A DNA stretch of 36,490 nt from CAZOKZ01 sp964580585 (GCA_964580585.1 CAZOKZ010000044.1:1-36490), one strand, 5' to 3'. Positions 1 through 8,635 are shown, counted from the first letter of the stretch. A program made the numbers and translations. The notes: a model not told the origin generated them from the letters alone.

Positions 1-1
1 T

Positions 2-1456
2 GGAAAAATCGTGTACGTGAATCCGGCTTTCGAGAAAATCACTGGCTATTCGCGAATCGAAGCCTTGGGTAGAAATCCCAATATTCTAAACAGCGGACAA
101 CACCCCAATTCGTTCTTCGAGAATCTTTGGCGTTCGATCAAAGCGGGCGAAATCTGGCGAGGAACCATTACAAACCGCCAAAAAGACGGCAGCACCTTTA
201 TCTGGGAAGAAACCATTACGCCGATTCGCAATGGAAATGGCAAAATCGATAGCTTCGTTTCCGTTGCGGAAGACGTTACGCAGAACCTTGAGCTGATCGA
301 CCAACTTCACCAGTCGCAAAAAATGGAGGCTGTTGGCCAATTGGCTGGGGGAGTGGCGCACGATTTCAACAATATCCTGACGTCGGTTCTCGGCACCGCC
401 CACATGATACTCGACGATCTCGATCCTGCGGAACCCATGGCGGCGGACATTGAAGAGATTATCGATTCGGCGGAACGAGCAAGCAGGTTGACCCGTCAAT
501 TGCTCGCCTTTTCGCGCAAGGAAGTTAAAAAGGTCCGAGTCGTTGATTTGAACGCCTTGATCGTCAGTTTGCAGAAGATGCTGCGCCGTTTGATTGGCGA
601 AGATATCGAACTGCTCAGTCAGCATACGCCTGAAAACGCGATGGTGCGGGCGGATGTAGGACAAATCGAGCAAGTGCTTGTTAACCTGGTGATCAACGCG
701 CGCGATGCTATGCCCCATGGTGGAACGTTGATGATCAACACGGAGACCTGCCACCTTTTGCCTTCCGAAGCGGGCGCGTTGGGTCTGGCGGCCGGTGAGT
801 ACGTGATCATTTCAGTCGAAGACACGGGAATGGGTATTGATCCTGCCATTCGTGAACGGATTTACGATCCGTTTTTCACAACCAAGTCCGTCGGTCGAGG
901 TACTGGTCTGGGACTTGCCACCGTATTCGGTATCATTCAGCAGCACGAAGGCGCCATTACCTGCGAGAGCGAATTGGACATCGGGACCGTTTTTCGTATT
1001 TATCTGCCACGCGTTGACGCCATTGCCGAAGAGGAATCCGTCCGCCTGCCGCCGGAAACCATTTCTGGTCAGGAAAATATTCTTCTCGTCGAGGACGAGG
1101 ACATCGTGCGCAGCATGGCGAGTCGCGCTCTGAAGAAACTTGGATATTGTGTTTTTGAAGCCAGCGATGGGGAAGAAGCGCTTCAAATTGCGCAACAGTG
1201 CCAGTATGCGTTCGATTTGCTTGTTACCGATGTCACCATGCCGCGCATGAATGGGCGGGAGTTGGTCGAAAAGCTGATAAAGTATAAACCCCGGCTAAAG
1301 GTGCTTTACATTTGCGGATATACCGAAGACGTTCCGCTCCGTCACGGATTGGAGCTGGGGGAAATCATCCTGCTCCAAAAACCGTTTACGCCTTCGGAAT
1401 TGGGTTTCCAGGTACGCCAAGTGATTGATGGAGTGCCACCGAATATCAATAGATAG
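2..1456 (+). CDS. Hybrid sensor histidine kinase/response regulator with PAS domain (5' partial)
   Basis: This is the 3' part of a gene cut by the left edge of the window; the frame is open from base 2, so its true start lies outside. The visible product begins inside a PAS domain (NPAFEKITGYSR) and continues through its PAC segment to about residue 100. Next comes a HisKA dimerisation domain with the phospho-acceptor His in GGVAHDFNN (codon 359-361). The HATPase_c domain has an N box (NLVINARDAM), a G1 box (VEDTGMGI) and a G2 box (GRGTGLGLA). A C-terminal receiver domain has acidic residues VEDED, the phospho-acceptor Asp in TDVTMP (codon 1229-1231) and the conserved Lys in QKPF. This order is typical of hybrid kinases that pass phosphate internally from His to Asp. 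The signal and partner are unknown. The sigma54-type regulator at 32067-33530 is far away and no link is implied. Confidence 0.93.
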   Translation, partial: GKIVYVNPAFEKITGYSRIEALGRNPNILNSGQHPNSFFENLWRSIKAGEIWRGTITNRQKDGSTFIWEETITPIRNGNGKIDSFVSVAEDVTQNLELIDQLHQSQKMEAVGQLAGGVAHDFNNILTSVLGTAHMILDDLDPAEPMAADIEEIIDSAERASRLTRQLLAFSRKEVKKVRVVDLNALIVSLQKMLRRLIGEDIELLSQHTPENAMVRADVGQIEQVLVNLVINARDAMPHGGTLMINTETCHLLPSEAGALGLAAGEYVIISVEDTGMGIDPAIRERIYDPFFTTKSVGRGTGLGLATVFGIIQQHEGAITCESELDIGTVFRIYLPRVDAIAEEESVRLPPETISGQENILLVEDEDIVRSMASRALKKLGYCVFEASDGEEALQIAQQCQYAFDLLVTDVTMPRMNGRELVEKLIKYKPRLKVLYICGYTEDVPLRHGLELGEIILLQKPFTPSELGFQVRQVIDGVPPNINR

Positions 1457-1464
1457 CGGGGGAT

Positions 1465-2316
1465 TTATAGCCGCGTACTATCGATCAAACGAACGCCGCC
1501 GACTCTCGCCGCCACCAGAACCAACGTATTGCCCCGTTCGATGTTCGGCAAATCTTCGAGCGTGGTGCGAGACACCACCTTGGCGTAATCCATTGTCACC
1601 TGATCGCCTGCGCTGTTGAGCGCGGACCGCAAGGCTTGAAGCAATTCGCCCGTGTGAACAATACCTTGTTTTTTGACCAGGAAATGGACGCGTTTCAGCG
1701 CGCGATTCAGACAAAGAGCCTGTTTTTTCTGCTCGGGCGAAAGCAGAACGTTCCGGCTGCTGAGCGCCAGACCCGTCTTGTCGCGTTCTGTCGCCACCGC
1801 CATGATTTTAACATCGATGCACATGTCGCGTACCATGTGCTGGATGATGACCAATTGCTGAGCGTCTTTGTGTCCGAAGACGGCATAATCCGGCTGGACG
1901 ATATTGAATAATTTCGTCACAACCGTGCAGACGCCACGATAATGCCCGGGGCGGGATTCCCCCTCGATGCGTCCGGAGAGATAAGACACGTTCACCGTCG
2001 TTAAAAAACCGGGCGGGTAAAATTCCTGAGTTGTCGGAGCGAAATAAAAATCCACCCCCAGTTTACGGGCGATATCCTGATCCGCTTCGGGAGAGCGAGG
2101 GTAGTTGGTCAAGTCGGCTTGATCGTTGAATTGCAACGGGTTGACGAATGAACTCATCACGACGATGCTGGCGACCGATCGGGCTTTCGTGATCAGGCGA
2201 CCATGCCCCTTGTGAAGCGCCCCCATCGTAGGCACCAACGCCACAGTTTTGTCCGGCGTTCGTTTCCACTCGGCTCCGAGTGCCCGCATTTGTGCGACGG
2301 AACTGACAACTTCCAT
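1465..2316 (-). CDS. panC: Pantothenate synthetase
   Basis: Cytoplasmic enzyme that condenses pantoate with beta-alanine, using ATP through a pantoyl-adenylate intermediate; it is the last step of pantothenate (vitamin B5) synthesis. The product has 283 residues, the usual family length. Visible signatures are the nucleotide-binding HIGH-like motif in MGALHKGH (about residues 31-38), the substrate-binding stretch KLFNIVQPDYAVFGHKDAQQ and the LALSSRN loop. The frame stays open 17 codons further upstream, but that extension is not family-like. The ATG at 2316 has AGAAGAGG upstream and begins the conserved sequence, so I chose it. panB and panD are not in the window. The stop lies only 8 bases from the convergent kinase stop, with no obvious terminator between them. 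Confidence 0.95.
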   Translation of the reverse strand: MEVVSSVAQMRALGAEWKRTPDKTVALVPTMGALHKGHGRLITKARSVASIVVMSSFVNPLQFNDQADLTNYPRSPEADQDIARKLGVDFYFAPTTQEFYPPGFLTTVNVSYLSGRIEGESRPGHYRGVCTVVTKLFNIVQPDYAVFGHKDAQQLVIIQHMVRDMCIDVKIMAVATERDKTGLALSSRNVLLSPEQKKQALCLNRALKRVHFLVKKQGIVHTGELLQALRSALNSAGDQVTMDYAKVVSRTTLEDLPNIERGNTLVLVAARVGGVRLIDSTRL

Positions 2317-2605
2317 GGTTGGCTTCAAACCTCTTCTGGGGAGACATTCCGGTCGCGCCAGGCGCACCGCGACGGATTCCGCCTATTTTTATGAGCGGTA
2401 TTTTACCCTCTAAATTCCGGTTCGGGAGAAGAAGGGCAAGGAAACTTTGCGTTAAAAGTCCAACTTATGGATATTTTCGACCAAGTAAGTCCTTCAATAC
2501 ACAAGGTTGAGCGAACGACTGCATTTGCCATCGACATCCTTCCGTTTCCCGGACAAAGTCCCCTGTCATTCCACGGGGAGGCATGGCTCTTTCAGCAAAC
2601 ATCAG

Positions 2606-4327
2606 ATGAAGTTTCGGAAAAAAACATTCTCGCTACCCATCGTGCAATCAACCACGGTGGCCGCCATTTTTCTCGCGATGGCGGCGATGACGACTGCTGG
2701 CGAACCCGACAGCTCCAGCGTTGAAGTCCTTGCGCGCATGGAACAACTCGCCCGCGAAGGGCGCCTGCCCGATTACGAAGACCTTCGCCTGCCCGAGCAG
2801 GGGAGCGTCGATGTCGAGGCCTACTACCTCCAGTCGATGCCCTTGCTTGCCGACGGGGCCCTGGAATCCGACGTCGTCTTCAGCGATGTTGCCGACACCG
2901 AGCCCTTTGCCCAACGCACACTTGGCGATCTGGTGGCCATTGCGTTGCGTGAAAATTTCGATCTGATCAACTCGCGTCGTGGGTTGGAAATTTCCCAGAG
3001 CGAATCGCTTTCCGCCCAGGCGTTTTTTCTTCCCTTCGTGGATTTGGTCGGCGGATCGCGTATTTCCAAAACCAGCGAACGCGATTTCCCCAGCGTCGAA
3101 AATTTCCCTCACGACACCAAACAAACCACCAACACCTGGACCGCCGATGGGGGAATCGAAGCGGGACAAAATTTGCCCACGGGCGGGTCGCTGACGGCGG
3201 ACCTTTCCGAGGGACGGACTCGTACACGGACATCCAGCGGTGATGGAACGGGGACGGTGAACGCCTACGACGCATCGGCGAGCGTGCGATGGACCCAGCC
3301 GCTTTTGCGAGGGAGCGGATTGCTTACCGGCCAAGGGACGGACATCGGCACAGCGGATCTTAGGCGCGCGCGGTTGGCCGAACTCAATCAGACGCTTCAG
3401 GACGCCGTTGCCCGACGCGACACCGTGTTGAACGTCATCCGTCAGTACTTCCAGATTTTACAATTCAAGCAACAACTGCTCGTCAGCCGCGACGCGATTT
3501 TCGAGCGTTACCGATTCCTCGACGAAACACGCTTGAAATACGACAAAGGCCGCGTTGCCGAGTCGGAAATCCTGCGCGCGCAGATTCAATTTTTGCAAGA
3601 AATCGAAACGGCGATCAATCGCTCGCAGCAACTCGACGACGCGCGTGAAAACCTGCTCCTGCTGCTCGGGTTACCGCTCGAAACGCCCATTTCGCTGATC
3701 GACGTAACTCCGTCCCTCCTTGATCGAGGACGCATCAACGTGCCGACGGCCCAGGAAGCCGTTCAATTGGCGCTTGGTAATCGCGTTGAGCTGATGCAGG
3801 CCGACGTGAACGTGTCGCTGGCGGAAATCGACGAACAAGTGTCGCGTAACGAAGTTCTGCCCGAACTGGATTTCGACGCCGGTTATACGCGCTTCGACGG
3901 TGACGAAACGCTTTCACGAGCGAACGATTTTGATCGCGACACCATCGATGCCGGATTGACGTTGCGCATTCCGTTGCAAAACGTCGCGCGGCGCGAAGCC
4001 CATCGCCGCACACGTTTGCGCGCCGAACAGGAAAAAACCAACCGCGAATCGCTCGAACGTCGCGTCACCCAGGAGGTGTACTCGGCTCACCGCGCCGTAC
4101 TCACCAGCGAAGCGCGCCTGACGGTGCTGCGTAAACGCGTCGAACAGGCGCGTCGAAACCTGGAATTGATCAATGGCAGTTTTGAAGTTGGCTACTCCAC
4201 GATCACCGAAGTGCGCCTTTCTCAGGACGACCTTTTCGATGCCGAAACCGCGTATAGCAACGCGATCCTCGCGTACCAGATTAACATCGCGCAATTGTAC
4301 GTCGCGATGGGATTGCCGCTGGAGTGA
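2606..4327 (+). CDS. TolC-family outer membrane efflux protein
   Basis: Probable outer membrane channel of a tripartite efflux or type I secretion system. From the ATG at 2606 the product has 573 residues, longer than the usual 430-500. It begins with a classical signal peptide: basic KFRKK, then a hydrophobic VAAIFLAMAAMTTA run with a cleavage site near residue 30. After a charged segment the body shows outer membrane efflux protein repeats: LGDLVAIALRENFDLINSRRGL, long helices rich in Gln, Glu and Arg, and the second-repeat ending GYSTITEVRLSQDDLFDAETAYSN. The frame is open upstream to a TTG at 2507, but those residues do not look like a leader. No membrane-fusion or RND/ABC partner gene is adjacent, so the substrate cannot be inferred. 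It is divergent from panC, with 289 bases between the two starts. Confidence 0.9.
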   Translation: MKFRKKTFSLPIVQSTTVAAIFLAMAAMTTAGEPDSSSVEVLARMEQLAREGRLPDYEDLRLPEQGSVDVEAYYLQSMPLLADGALESDVVFSDVADTEPFAQRTLGDLVAIALRENFDLINSRRGLEISQSESLSAQAFFLPFVDLVGGSRISKTSERDFPSVENFPHDTKQTTNTWTADGGIEAGQNLPTGGSLTADLSEGRTRTRTSSGDGTGTVNAYDASASVRWTQPLLRGSGLLTGQGTDIGTADLRRARLAELNQTLQDAVARRDTVLNVIRQYFQILQFKQQLLVSRDAIFERYRFLDETRLKYDKGRVAESEILRAQIQFLQEIETAINRSQQLDDARENLLLLLGLPLETPISLIDVTPSLLDRGRINVPTAQEAVQLALGNRVELMQADVNVSLAEIDEQVSRNEVLPELDFDAGYTRFDGDETLSRANDFDRDTIDAGLTLRIPLQNVARREAHRRTRLRAEQEKTNRESLERRVTQEVYSAHRAVLTSEARLTVLRKRVEQARRNLELINGSFEVGYSTITEVRLSQDDLFDAETAYSNAILAYQINIAQLYVAMGLPLE

Positions 4328-4454
4328 GCAGATGATTTTGCCACGGAAGACATTCGCCTTCGCCAAGACACCGGCAGACAAGCGGAAGTAAACTCTTAGC
4401 CATCCAAATTATATTAACTAAATACTGTAAACTGTAAACTAATAACTACCAACC

Positions 4455-5627
4455 CTACTTATTAAACAAAAACCGTCGCATCCCCACGTTCAAAATCAAT
4501 CCGACCATCACATACATGGCGAGCAAAAACGACCCGCCGTAACTCATGAACGGCAGCGGCAGTCCCGTGACGGGAAACAGGCCGATGTTCATGCAGATGT
4601 TCATGAATACGTGCCCCATCAAAATCGCGCCAAGCCCGATGATCACGAGCCCGCCGAATCGGTCGCGCGCCTGGCCGACCGAGCGGAGAATTCTCCAGAA
4701 CACCAACCCGTAAAGCCCCAGCAACAACACCGTCCCCGCAAGGCCCGTTTGCTCGACGGTGCTGGCGAAAATAAAGTCCGTGTGAGCTTCGGGCAGGTAA
4801 CGATGCACGGCTTGCGAACCTTCACCCCAACCCTGGCCCGTCACCCCGCCCGATCCGACGGCGATCATTGATTGCAGCACGTTATACCCGGCGCCTTTTG
4901 GATCGCGCGTCGGGTCGATGAACGTCATGATGCGCGCTTTTTGATAGTCTTTCAGGAACGGATACACACCCGCCGCGCAGAGCACGCCCGTGGCGATCAA
5001 CCCGGCGAAAATCCAGCGCCGCACGCCTGACCAATAGAGCATCGTGAGGAATATAATTCCGAACAGCGATGCGGTGCCGAGGTCCGGTTGCTTGAGCACC
5101 AACGCCATCGGCACACCGCACAGCAGCGCGGGCGCAATCAGGTCGCGCAGAGAACGCACGCCTTCCGGTCGCACGGCGTACCACTCGGCGAGCATGATGA
5201 CGGTGATGACTTTCATTGTTTCGGCAGGTTGGAAACTGATCGGGCCGAACCGAAACCACGATTTGGCGCCGTTGATTTCACGGCCCGCGATCAACACCAG
5301 CACCAGCAGCCCAAGGTTCAAAATGTACGCCACCGGAGCAACGCGTCCGAGCCAACGATAGTCGGTGACGAGCACGAGCGCCATGACGCAAAGCGAAATT
5401 CCGAGCCAGGTGACCTGGCGATCGACGGCGCTTGCCAAATACGACGACAGGTGAACCGTGCCGTGCAAACTCCACAGGCCAAAACACGTCAGCCCCAGCA
5501 CACCAAGCAGTAGGGGCAGGTCGAGGTACCGCAGCGCGCCCAGGAAACCGCTTTGGGCCCGCGCCGGTTTTTCAATGGCTTGCGACCGGACGTTTAGGTC
5601 TTCGGAAAGGGAATCCCGCGTATCCAT
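4455..5627 (-). CDS. rodA: RodA/FtsW/SpoVE-family peptidoglycan polymerase (lipid II glycosyltransferase)
   Basis: Polytopic inner membrane protein of the SEDS family, 390 residues, that polymerises glycan strands from lipid II; RodA acts with a class B PBP in lateral wall synthesis. Family signatures are NGAKSWFRFGPISFQPAE in the middle, KQPDLGTASLFG, and the C-terminal loop GLPLPFMSYGGSFL just before the last membrane helix. About ten hydrophobic segments are present after a roughly 35-residue polar N-terminus. It is the last gene of the mreC-mreD-rodA run and starts 6 bases after the mreD stop, so co-transcription is very likely. RodA rather than FtsW is favoured because of this mre context. 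The cognate PBP2 gene (mrdA), often located between mreD and rodA, is absent here. Confidence 0.93.
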   Translation of the reverse strand: MDTRDSLSEDLNVRSQAIEKPARAQSGFLGALRYLDLPLLLGVLGLTCFGLWSLHGTVHLSSYLASAVDRQVTWLGISLCVMALVLVTDYRWLGRVAPVAYILNLGLLVLVLIAGREINGAKSWFRFGPISFQPAETMKVITVIMLAEWYAVRPEGVRSLRDLIAPALLCGVPMALVLKQPDLGTASLFGIIFLTMLYWSGVRRWIFAGLIATGVLCAAGVYPFLKDYQKARIMTFIDPTRDPKGAGYNVLQSMIAVGSGGVTGQGWGEGSQAVHRYLPEAHTDFIFASTVEQTGLAGTVLLLGLYGLVFWRILRSVGQARDRFGGLVIIGLGAILMGHVFMNICMNIGLFPVTGLPLPFMSYGGSFLLAMYVMVGLILNVGMRRFLFNK

Positions 5628-5633
5628 GAGCGT

Positions 5634-6182
5634 TTACCCGCCGATTTTCGCGGAGCCCGACAAGCGTGGGCGACGTCGGGATTTCGAGTCGCGCCATACA
5701 AGCCACCCCCAGATACCCGCCGAGGCAAGTGCAAGCACCAACAGGCTGGAGAACACCGTCCCCACGCGGGGGGCATGGCCGAAAAATCCTGGATTGACGA
5801 GTCCAAGAATTCCCGATGCCAGTGTCCAGCCTCCGAGTGCCACAAATGTGAAGAGCGCATGCCCCGGCTCCCATCGGCGATCCGTGGGCGATGCCCACAT
5901 GTTGCCCGCGATCATCGCCGCCATCAGGGGAATGATCGATTCGCCGGCCGGGTTGCTCGACAACAAATCCACAAACAGCGCGAACGTAACGGCAAGAGTT
6001 GCCTGATAGGCGGCTGGACGTTTGAACGCCATTGCCGACCACGCGAGCACCGACAGCGCTGGTGTCGCGGCGGCGCCTTGAGCTAAACCCGTGGCAAACG
6101 CGAGGCTTAAGCACGCGGCGAAACCTTCGGCGAAGGCAAAGAGTACGGGATGTTCGCGGCGTTGGCGTTCGAGTTTTTTCAT
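5634..6182 (-). CDS. mreD: Rod shape-determining protein MreD
   Basis: Small polytopic inner membrane protein of 182 residues, in the family range, with about five hydrophobic segments after a short basic N-terminus (MKKLERQRREH). MreD proteins diverge strongly, so the call rests on three things: size, hydrophobic pattern (including the polar FVDLLSSNPAGESII loop in the middle, similar to the family's F-x-D-L-x-S-x-x-P-G region) and position between mreC and rodA. It works with MreB, MreC, RodA and PBP2 in cell elongation. It starts 21 bases after the mreC stop and is followed 6 bases later by rodA. The C-terminal end (about residues 160-182) is basic and polar, probably cytoplasmic. Confidence 0.8.
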   Translation of the reverse strand: MKKLERQRREHPVLFAFAEGFAACLSLAFATGLAQGAAATPALSVLAWSAMAFKRPAAYQATLAVTFALFVDLLSSNPAGESIIPLMAAMIAGNMWASPTDRRWEPGHALFTFVALGGWTLASGILGLVNPGFFGHAPRVGTVFSSLLVLALASAGIWGWLVWRDSKSRRRPRLSGSAKIGG

Positions 6183-6203
6183 CGCGGTTGATTCAATCCG
6201 GGC

Positions 6204-7058
6204 TCATTCGGTCGGCGGTTCCCACGGCAGTTGTTCCGCGGTCAACACATACACGTTGCGTAAATTTTCGGTAACTTGAGCGGCTTCGAGCATCGCGTGG
6301 CGCTCGCCGGATTCGTCCACCGAGATCGATTTCACCCGTCCGAGCGGCAAGCCCGCCGGAATCAAGGAGCCCTTCATGCCGGAGGTCATGATCTCGTCGC
6401 CTGCTTGAAGCTGGGTCGTTGTGCGTTCGAGACGAAATTCCAATTCGGCGCTGTCGCCGGTGCCGCGCACCACGCCGGTTTCCCCGCAAGCGGCTACCTC
6501 GCCGCCCCACTTGCTTTCTTCGTCGGTCAGAAGCTCGACAATCGCGTGACGTGAGTGCGTTTCGCGAACTCGGCCCAAAACGCCGTTCGGGCCGATTACT
6601 GTCTGGCCCTCTTCGATACCGTCCCGGCTGCCGAGACCAATCCAAAGGCGGCGTTTGCGTCCGTCGATCACCGGAGCAATCACCGGGGCCGTCCGTGCCA
6701 TCGGGGCGTAATCGGGGAGTTCTTCGGAAAGCAACACTTCCTGGTCGAATTCCGCGATCCGGTGATTGGACAGCGCCGACTGAATACGCATCTCGGCCAG
6801 TTCGGCTTTCAACGCTTCGTTTTCATCTCGAATACGTTTAGATTGAAAAAAACCACCCCAGGCATCTGCCGCACCGTTGTTAATGGCGGTCCCGAGTGAA
6901 ATAAATGGCGTGAAAATTCCCGCCGCCAAGTCCCGCGCGCTGTCGAAACCGGGGGATTGGCGTTGAACGGTCAGCAGGCCGAGCGAGACGAGTATCAACG
7001 CGCCGCCTGCCAAGGCGATGGTTCGGGGATTTCGACGTGTTTGAGCGGCGAACGACAT
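6204..7058 (-). CDS. mreC: Rod shape-determining protein MreC
   Basis: Periplasmic scaffold of the elongation machinery, anchored by one N-terminal transmembrane segment (IALAGGALILVSLGLLTV). From the ATG at 7058 the product has 285 residues. After the anchor comes a region reading GFDSARDLAAGIFTPFISLGTAI, then a coiled coil (KRIRDENEALKAELAEM), and then the beta-rich MreC core with PVIAPVIDGRKRRLWIGLGSRDG, IGPNGVLGRVRETHSRHAIVELLTD and GDEIMTSGMKGSLIPAGLPLGRV. These are typical family motifs. The frame is open 16 codons further upstream, but the later ATG precedes the polar residues before the membrane anchor and fits better. It is the first gene of the minus-strand cluster. mreB, normally just upstream, is not present. 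Confidence 0.92.
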   Translation of the reverse strand: MSFAAQTRRNPRTIALAGGALILVSLGLLTVQRQSPGFDSARDLAAGIFTPFISLGTAINNGAADAWGGFFQSKRIRDENEALKAELAEMRIQSALSNHRIAEFDQEVLLSEELPDYAPMARTAPVIAPVIDGRKRRLWIGLGSRDGIEEGQTVIGPNGVLGRVRETHSRHAIVELLTDEESKWGGEVAACGETGVVRGTGDSAELEFRLERTTTQLQAGDEIMTSGMKGSLIPAGLPLGRVKSISVDESGERHAMLEAAQVTENLRNVYVLTAEQLPWEPPTE

Positions 7059-7423
7059 GAGCGGGTCAGCAGGAGCAATGGGAACGGTTTGGCGGACGTA
7101 TCGCAAGCAGACATCGCGCCTCAGTGCAAGGCAATGGGGTGACTCCGCACCACGTCAAGAGAGTTTCAAACGGAAGTAAAGAAAAGAACCATTAGAGATG
7201 AGAGAGAAATAAATTTGGGTGGATTTAGAGATGCGAATAACAATAATTAGACGCTCCGCGCGCGAAGGTGGCTCGGACTCCGTTACGGGCAACCCACCAA
7301 CCAGGTTGACCGTCGATGGCCCACGCGCGCGAAGCGTTCGGGAGAGGGTTACCGGTGGTCCGTGAACAAAGCACGGCCTTCGGATCGACGTATGGCGGGG
7401 GTGCCACGATTGACGAACTTTAA

Positions 7424-7448
7424 AACAGGGTAGCCTCTTGTCCCTGTT
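7424..7448. promoter_or_regulatory. Inverted repeat overlapping the -35 region, possible operator
   Basis: The arms AACAGGG (7424-7430) and CCCTGTT (7442-7448) are perfectly complementary around an 11-base spacer. The centre-to-centre spacing is about two helical turns, as is common for dimeric regulators, and the right arm overlaps the proposed -35 box. No regulator can be named. Confidence 0.35.
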
Positions 7449-7466
7449 AAATCAGAATGTTACAAT
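7438..7466 (+). promoter_or_regulatory. Probable sigma70-type promoter of the tusA-like/moeB pair
   Basis: A -35-like TTGTCC at 7438-7443 and a -10 TACAAT at 7461-7466 are 17 bases apart. The -10 is preceded by TGT, an extended -10 (TGn) arrangement. Transcription would start near 7473, leaving a leader of about 75 bases before the ATG at 7549. The -35 overlaps one side of the inverted repeat at 7424-7448. Read by eye from consensus. Confidence 0.5.
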
Positions 7467-7548
7467 AAATTCGCCCTGATGGAAACCTCTCGACTCATAA
7501 CCGCCCCCTGCGCCAATTTTGTGTCGTCTCAGGGAGAAAAAAATACAC

Positions 7549-7815
7549 ATGGCCCCCAATACTCCGTCCCCAATTACCCGCACACTCGACATCACACTCG
7601 ATCTGTGTCCCATGACGTTTGTGAAGACGAAGCTTGAACTCGAAGAAATGTCACCCGGCGAATATCTCGAAGTTTTCCTGCGCGAAGGCGAACCGCTGCT
7701 GAATGTAACCCGCTCCTGCGAGGAGGAAGGTCACCGTGTTCTGGTGCGCGAGCATCATCGCGACAACCTCTGGCGCCTGGTCATTGAGTGCGGTGGCGAG
7801 GCAGATGACCTATGA
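7549..7815 (+). CDS. TusA-like sulfurtransferase family protein
   Basis: Small cytoplasmic protein of 88 residues with the SirA/TusA fold. The key motif is LDLCPMTFVKTKLELEEM, in which Cys20-Pro21 is the family's sulfur-carrying Cys-Pro followed by the amphipathic helix; GEYLEVFLREGEPLLNV is the conserved next strand and turn. In characterised members the Cys carries a persulfide and hands sulfur to tRNA thiolation, molybdenum cofactor or other pathways. The ATG at 7549 has AGGGAGAA upstream; an in-frame TTG 30 bases earlier has none. Its stop overlaps the start of the next gene (ATGA), which implies translational coupling with the MoeB-like adenylyltransferase. The exact acceptor is unknown, so I give no symbol. 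Confidence 0.85.
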   Translation: MAPNTPSPITRTLDITLDLCPMTFVKTKLELEEMSPGEYLEVFLREGEPLLNVTRSCEEEGHRVLVREHHRDNLWRLVIECGGEADDL

Positions 7816-8576
7816 CGCCAAAATTCACACCTGAACAACTCGACCGTTATGCACGCCATATCATTTTGCCCGAGGTCGGAGGCAAAGGCCAGCGCCGGTT
7901 GCTCGAATCCCGCGCGTTTGTTGTGGGCGCTGGGGGGCTGGGCAGTCCCGCGCTACTGTACCTTGCGGCGGCAGGGGTGGGGACGATCGACGTGATCGAT
8001 TCGGACGTGGTCGAGGCGAGTAACTTGCAGCGCCAGGTCATCCACACCACCGATCGCGTTGGCCAACCCAAGGCCGAATCCGCGCGGACGGCGATAGCAG
8101 CGTTGAACCCGGACGTGAAAGTGATTGTGCACAACGAGCGTTTGACCACCGAAAACGTGCGCGAAAAAATTGCCAACGCCGATGTGGTGATCGATGGATG
8201 CGATAATTTCGGAACGCGGTATTTGGTGAACGAAGCTGCCGTGGAACTTGGTAAACCGCTCGTTTACGGAGCCGTCTCACGATTCGATGGTCAGGCTGCG
8301 GTGTTTCCAAACGACGGAGCGCCCGAGTCGCCGTGTTACCAATGTGTGTTTCCCGAGGCTCCGCCTCCTGGGCTCGTCCCTACGTGTCGCGAAGCGGGGA
8401 TCTTCGGTGTCGTTCCCGGCATTATTGGAATGATTCAAGCGACCGAGGCCATCAAGCTCTTGCTCGGGTTGGGAGAGACCCTCGCGGGGCGAATGTTGAT
8501 TTTCGATGCACGGACGATGAAATTCCGCGAGATGAAATTAAAACGTAATCCCGCGTGTAAGCTGCATGAAATTTAA
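7812..8576 (+). CDS. moeB: MoeB/ThiF-family adenylyltransferase (E1-like)
   Basis: E1-like enzyme that adenylates the C-terminal glycine of a ubiquitin-like sulfur carrier (MoaD or ThiS) in molybdopterin or thiamine synthesis. The 254 residues match stand-alone MoeB/ThiF, with no rhodanese domain. Visible features are RYARHIILPEVGGKGQ at the start, the nucleotide-binding GAGGLGSPALLYLAAAGVG (residues 39-57), the acidic DSD, NLQRQVIH, IDGCDNFGTRY and the active-site Cys192 in VPTCREAGIFG. A zinc site would use Cys175 and Cys178 (CYQC) plus a C-terminal pair. Here that pair reads Cys249-Lys-Leu-His252 rather than CxxC. It overlaps the tusA-like gene by four bases. No moaD or thiS is in the window, so moeB versus thiF is a best guess. 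Confidence 0.85.
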   Translation: MTPKFTPEQLDRYARHIILPEVGGKGQRRLLESRAFVVGAGGLGSPALLYLAAAGVGTIDVIDSDVVEASNLQRQVIHTTDRVGQPKAESARTAIAALNPDVKVIVHNERLTTENVREKIANADVVIDGCDNFGTRYLVNEAAVELGKPLVYGAVSRFDGQAAVFPNDGAPESPCYQCVFPEAPPPGLVPTCREAGIFGVVPGIIGMIQATEAIKLLLGLGETLAGRMLIFDARTMKFREMKLKRNPACKLHEI

Positions 8577-8635
8577 AGGTATAATATTTACAATATTAGT
8601 TTGAATATTTAGGACCTCGAAAATCGCCTGACCAG

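Larger units (their letters stand above)
7059..7548. other. Divergent intergenic region without a convincing gene
   Basis: 490 bases separate the divergent mreC and tusA-like starts. The stretch from about 7250 to 7410 is GC-rich and contains a 60-codon minus-strand open frame (7225-7407), which I do not accept as a gene: it has no ribosome-binding site and no recognisable domain. Within it, 7267-7298 has short inverted ends (GGTGG ... CCACC) and resembles a second copy near 16353. From 7424 to 7466 lie an inverted repeat and a probable promoter for the downstream pair, listed separately. Confidence 0.5.

Noticed and set aside
2583..2609. Eight-codon leader frame whose stop overlaps the TolC-like start (ATGA)
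   Set aside because: The GGGGAGG before it is only one base from its ATG, too close for normal initiation, so a coupling leader is speculative.
4418..4436. Direct repeat TGTAAACTGTAAACT in the gap after the TolC-like gene
   Set aside because: Two short copies in an AT-rich spacer, with no structure or context pointing to function.
7225..7407. 60-codon minus-strand open frame between mreC and the tusA-like gene
   Set aside because: No ribosome-binding site and no domain; it translates a GC-rich intergenic palindromic region.
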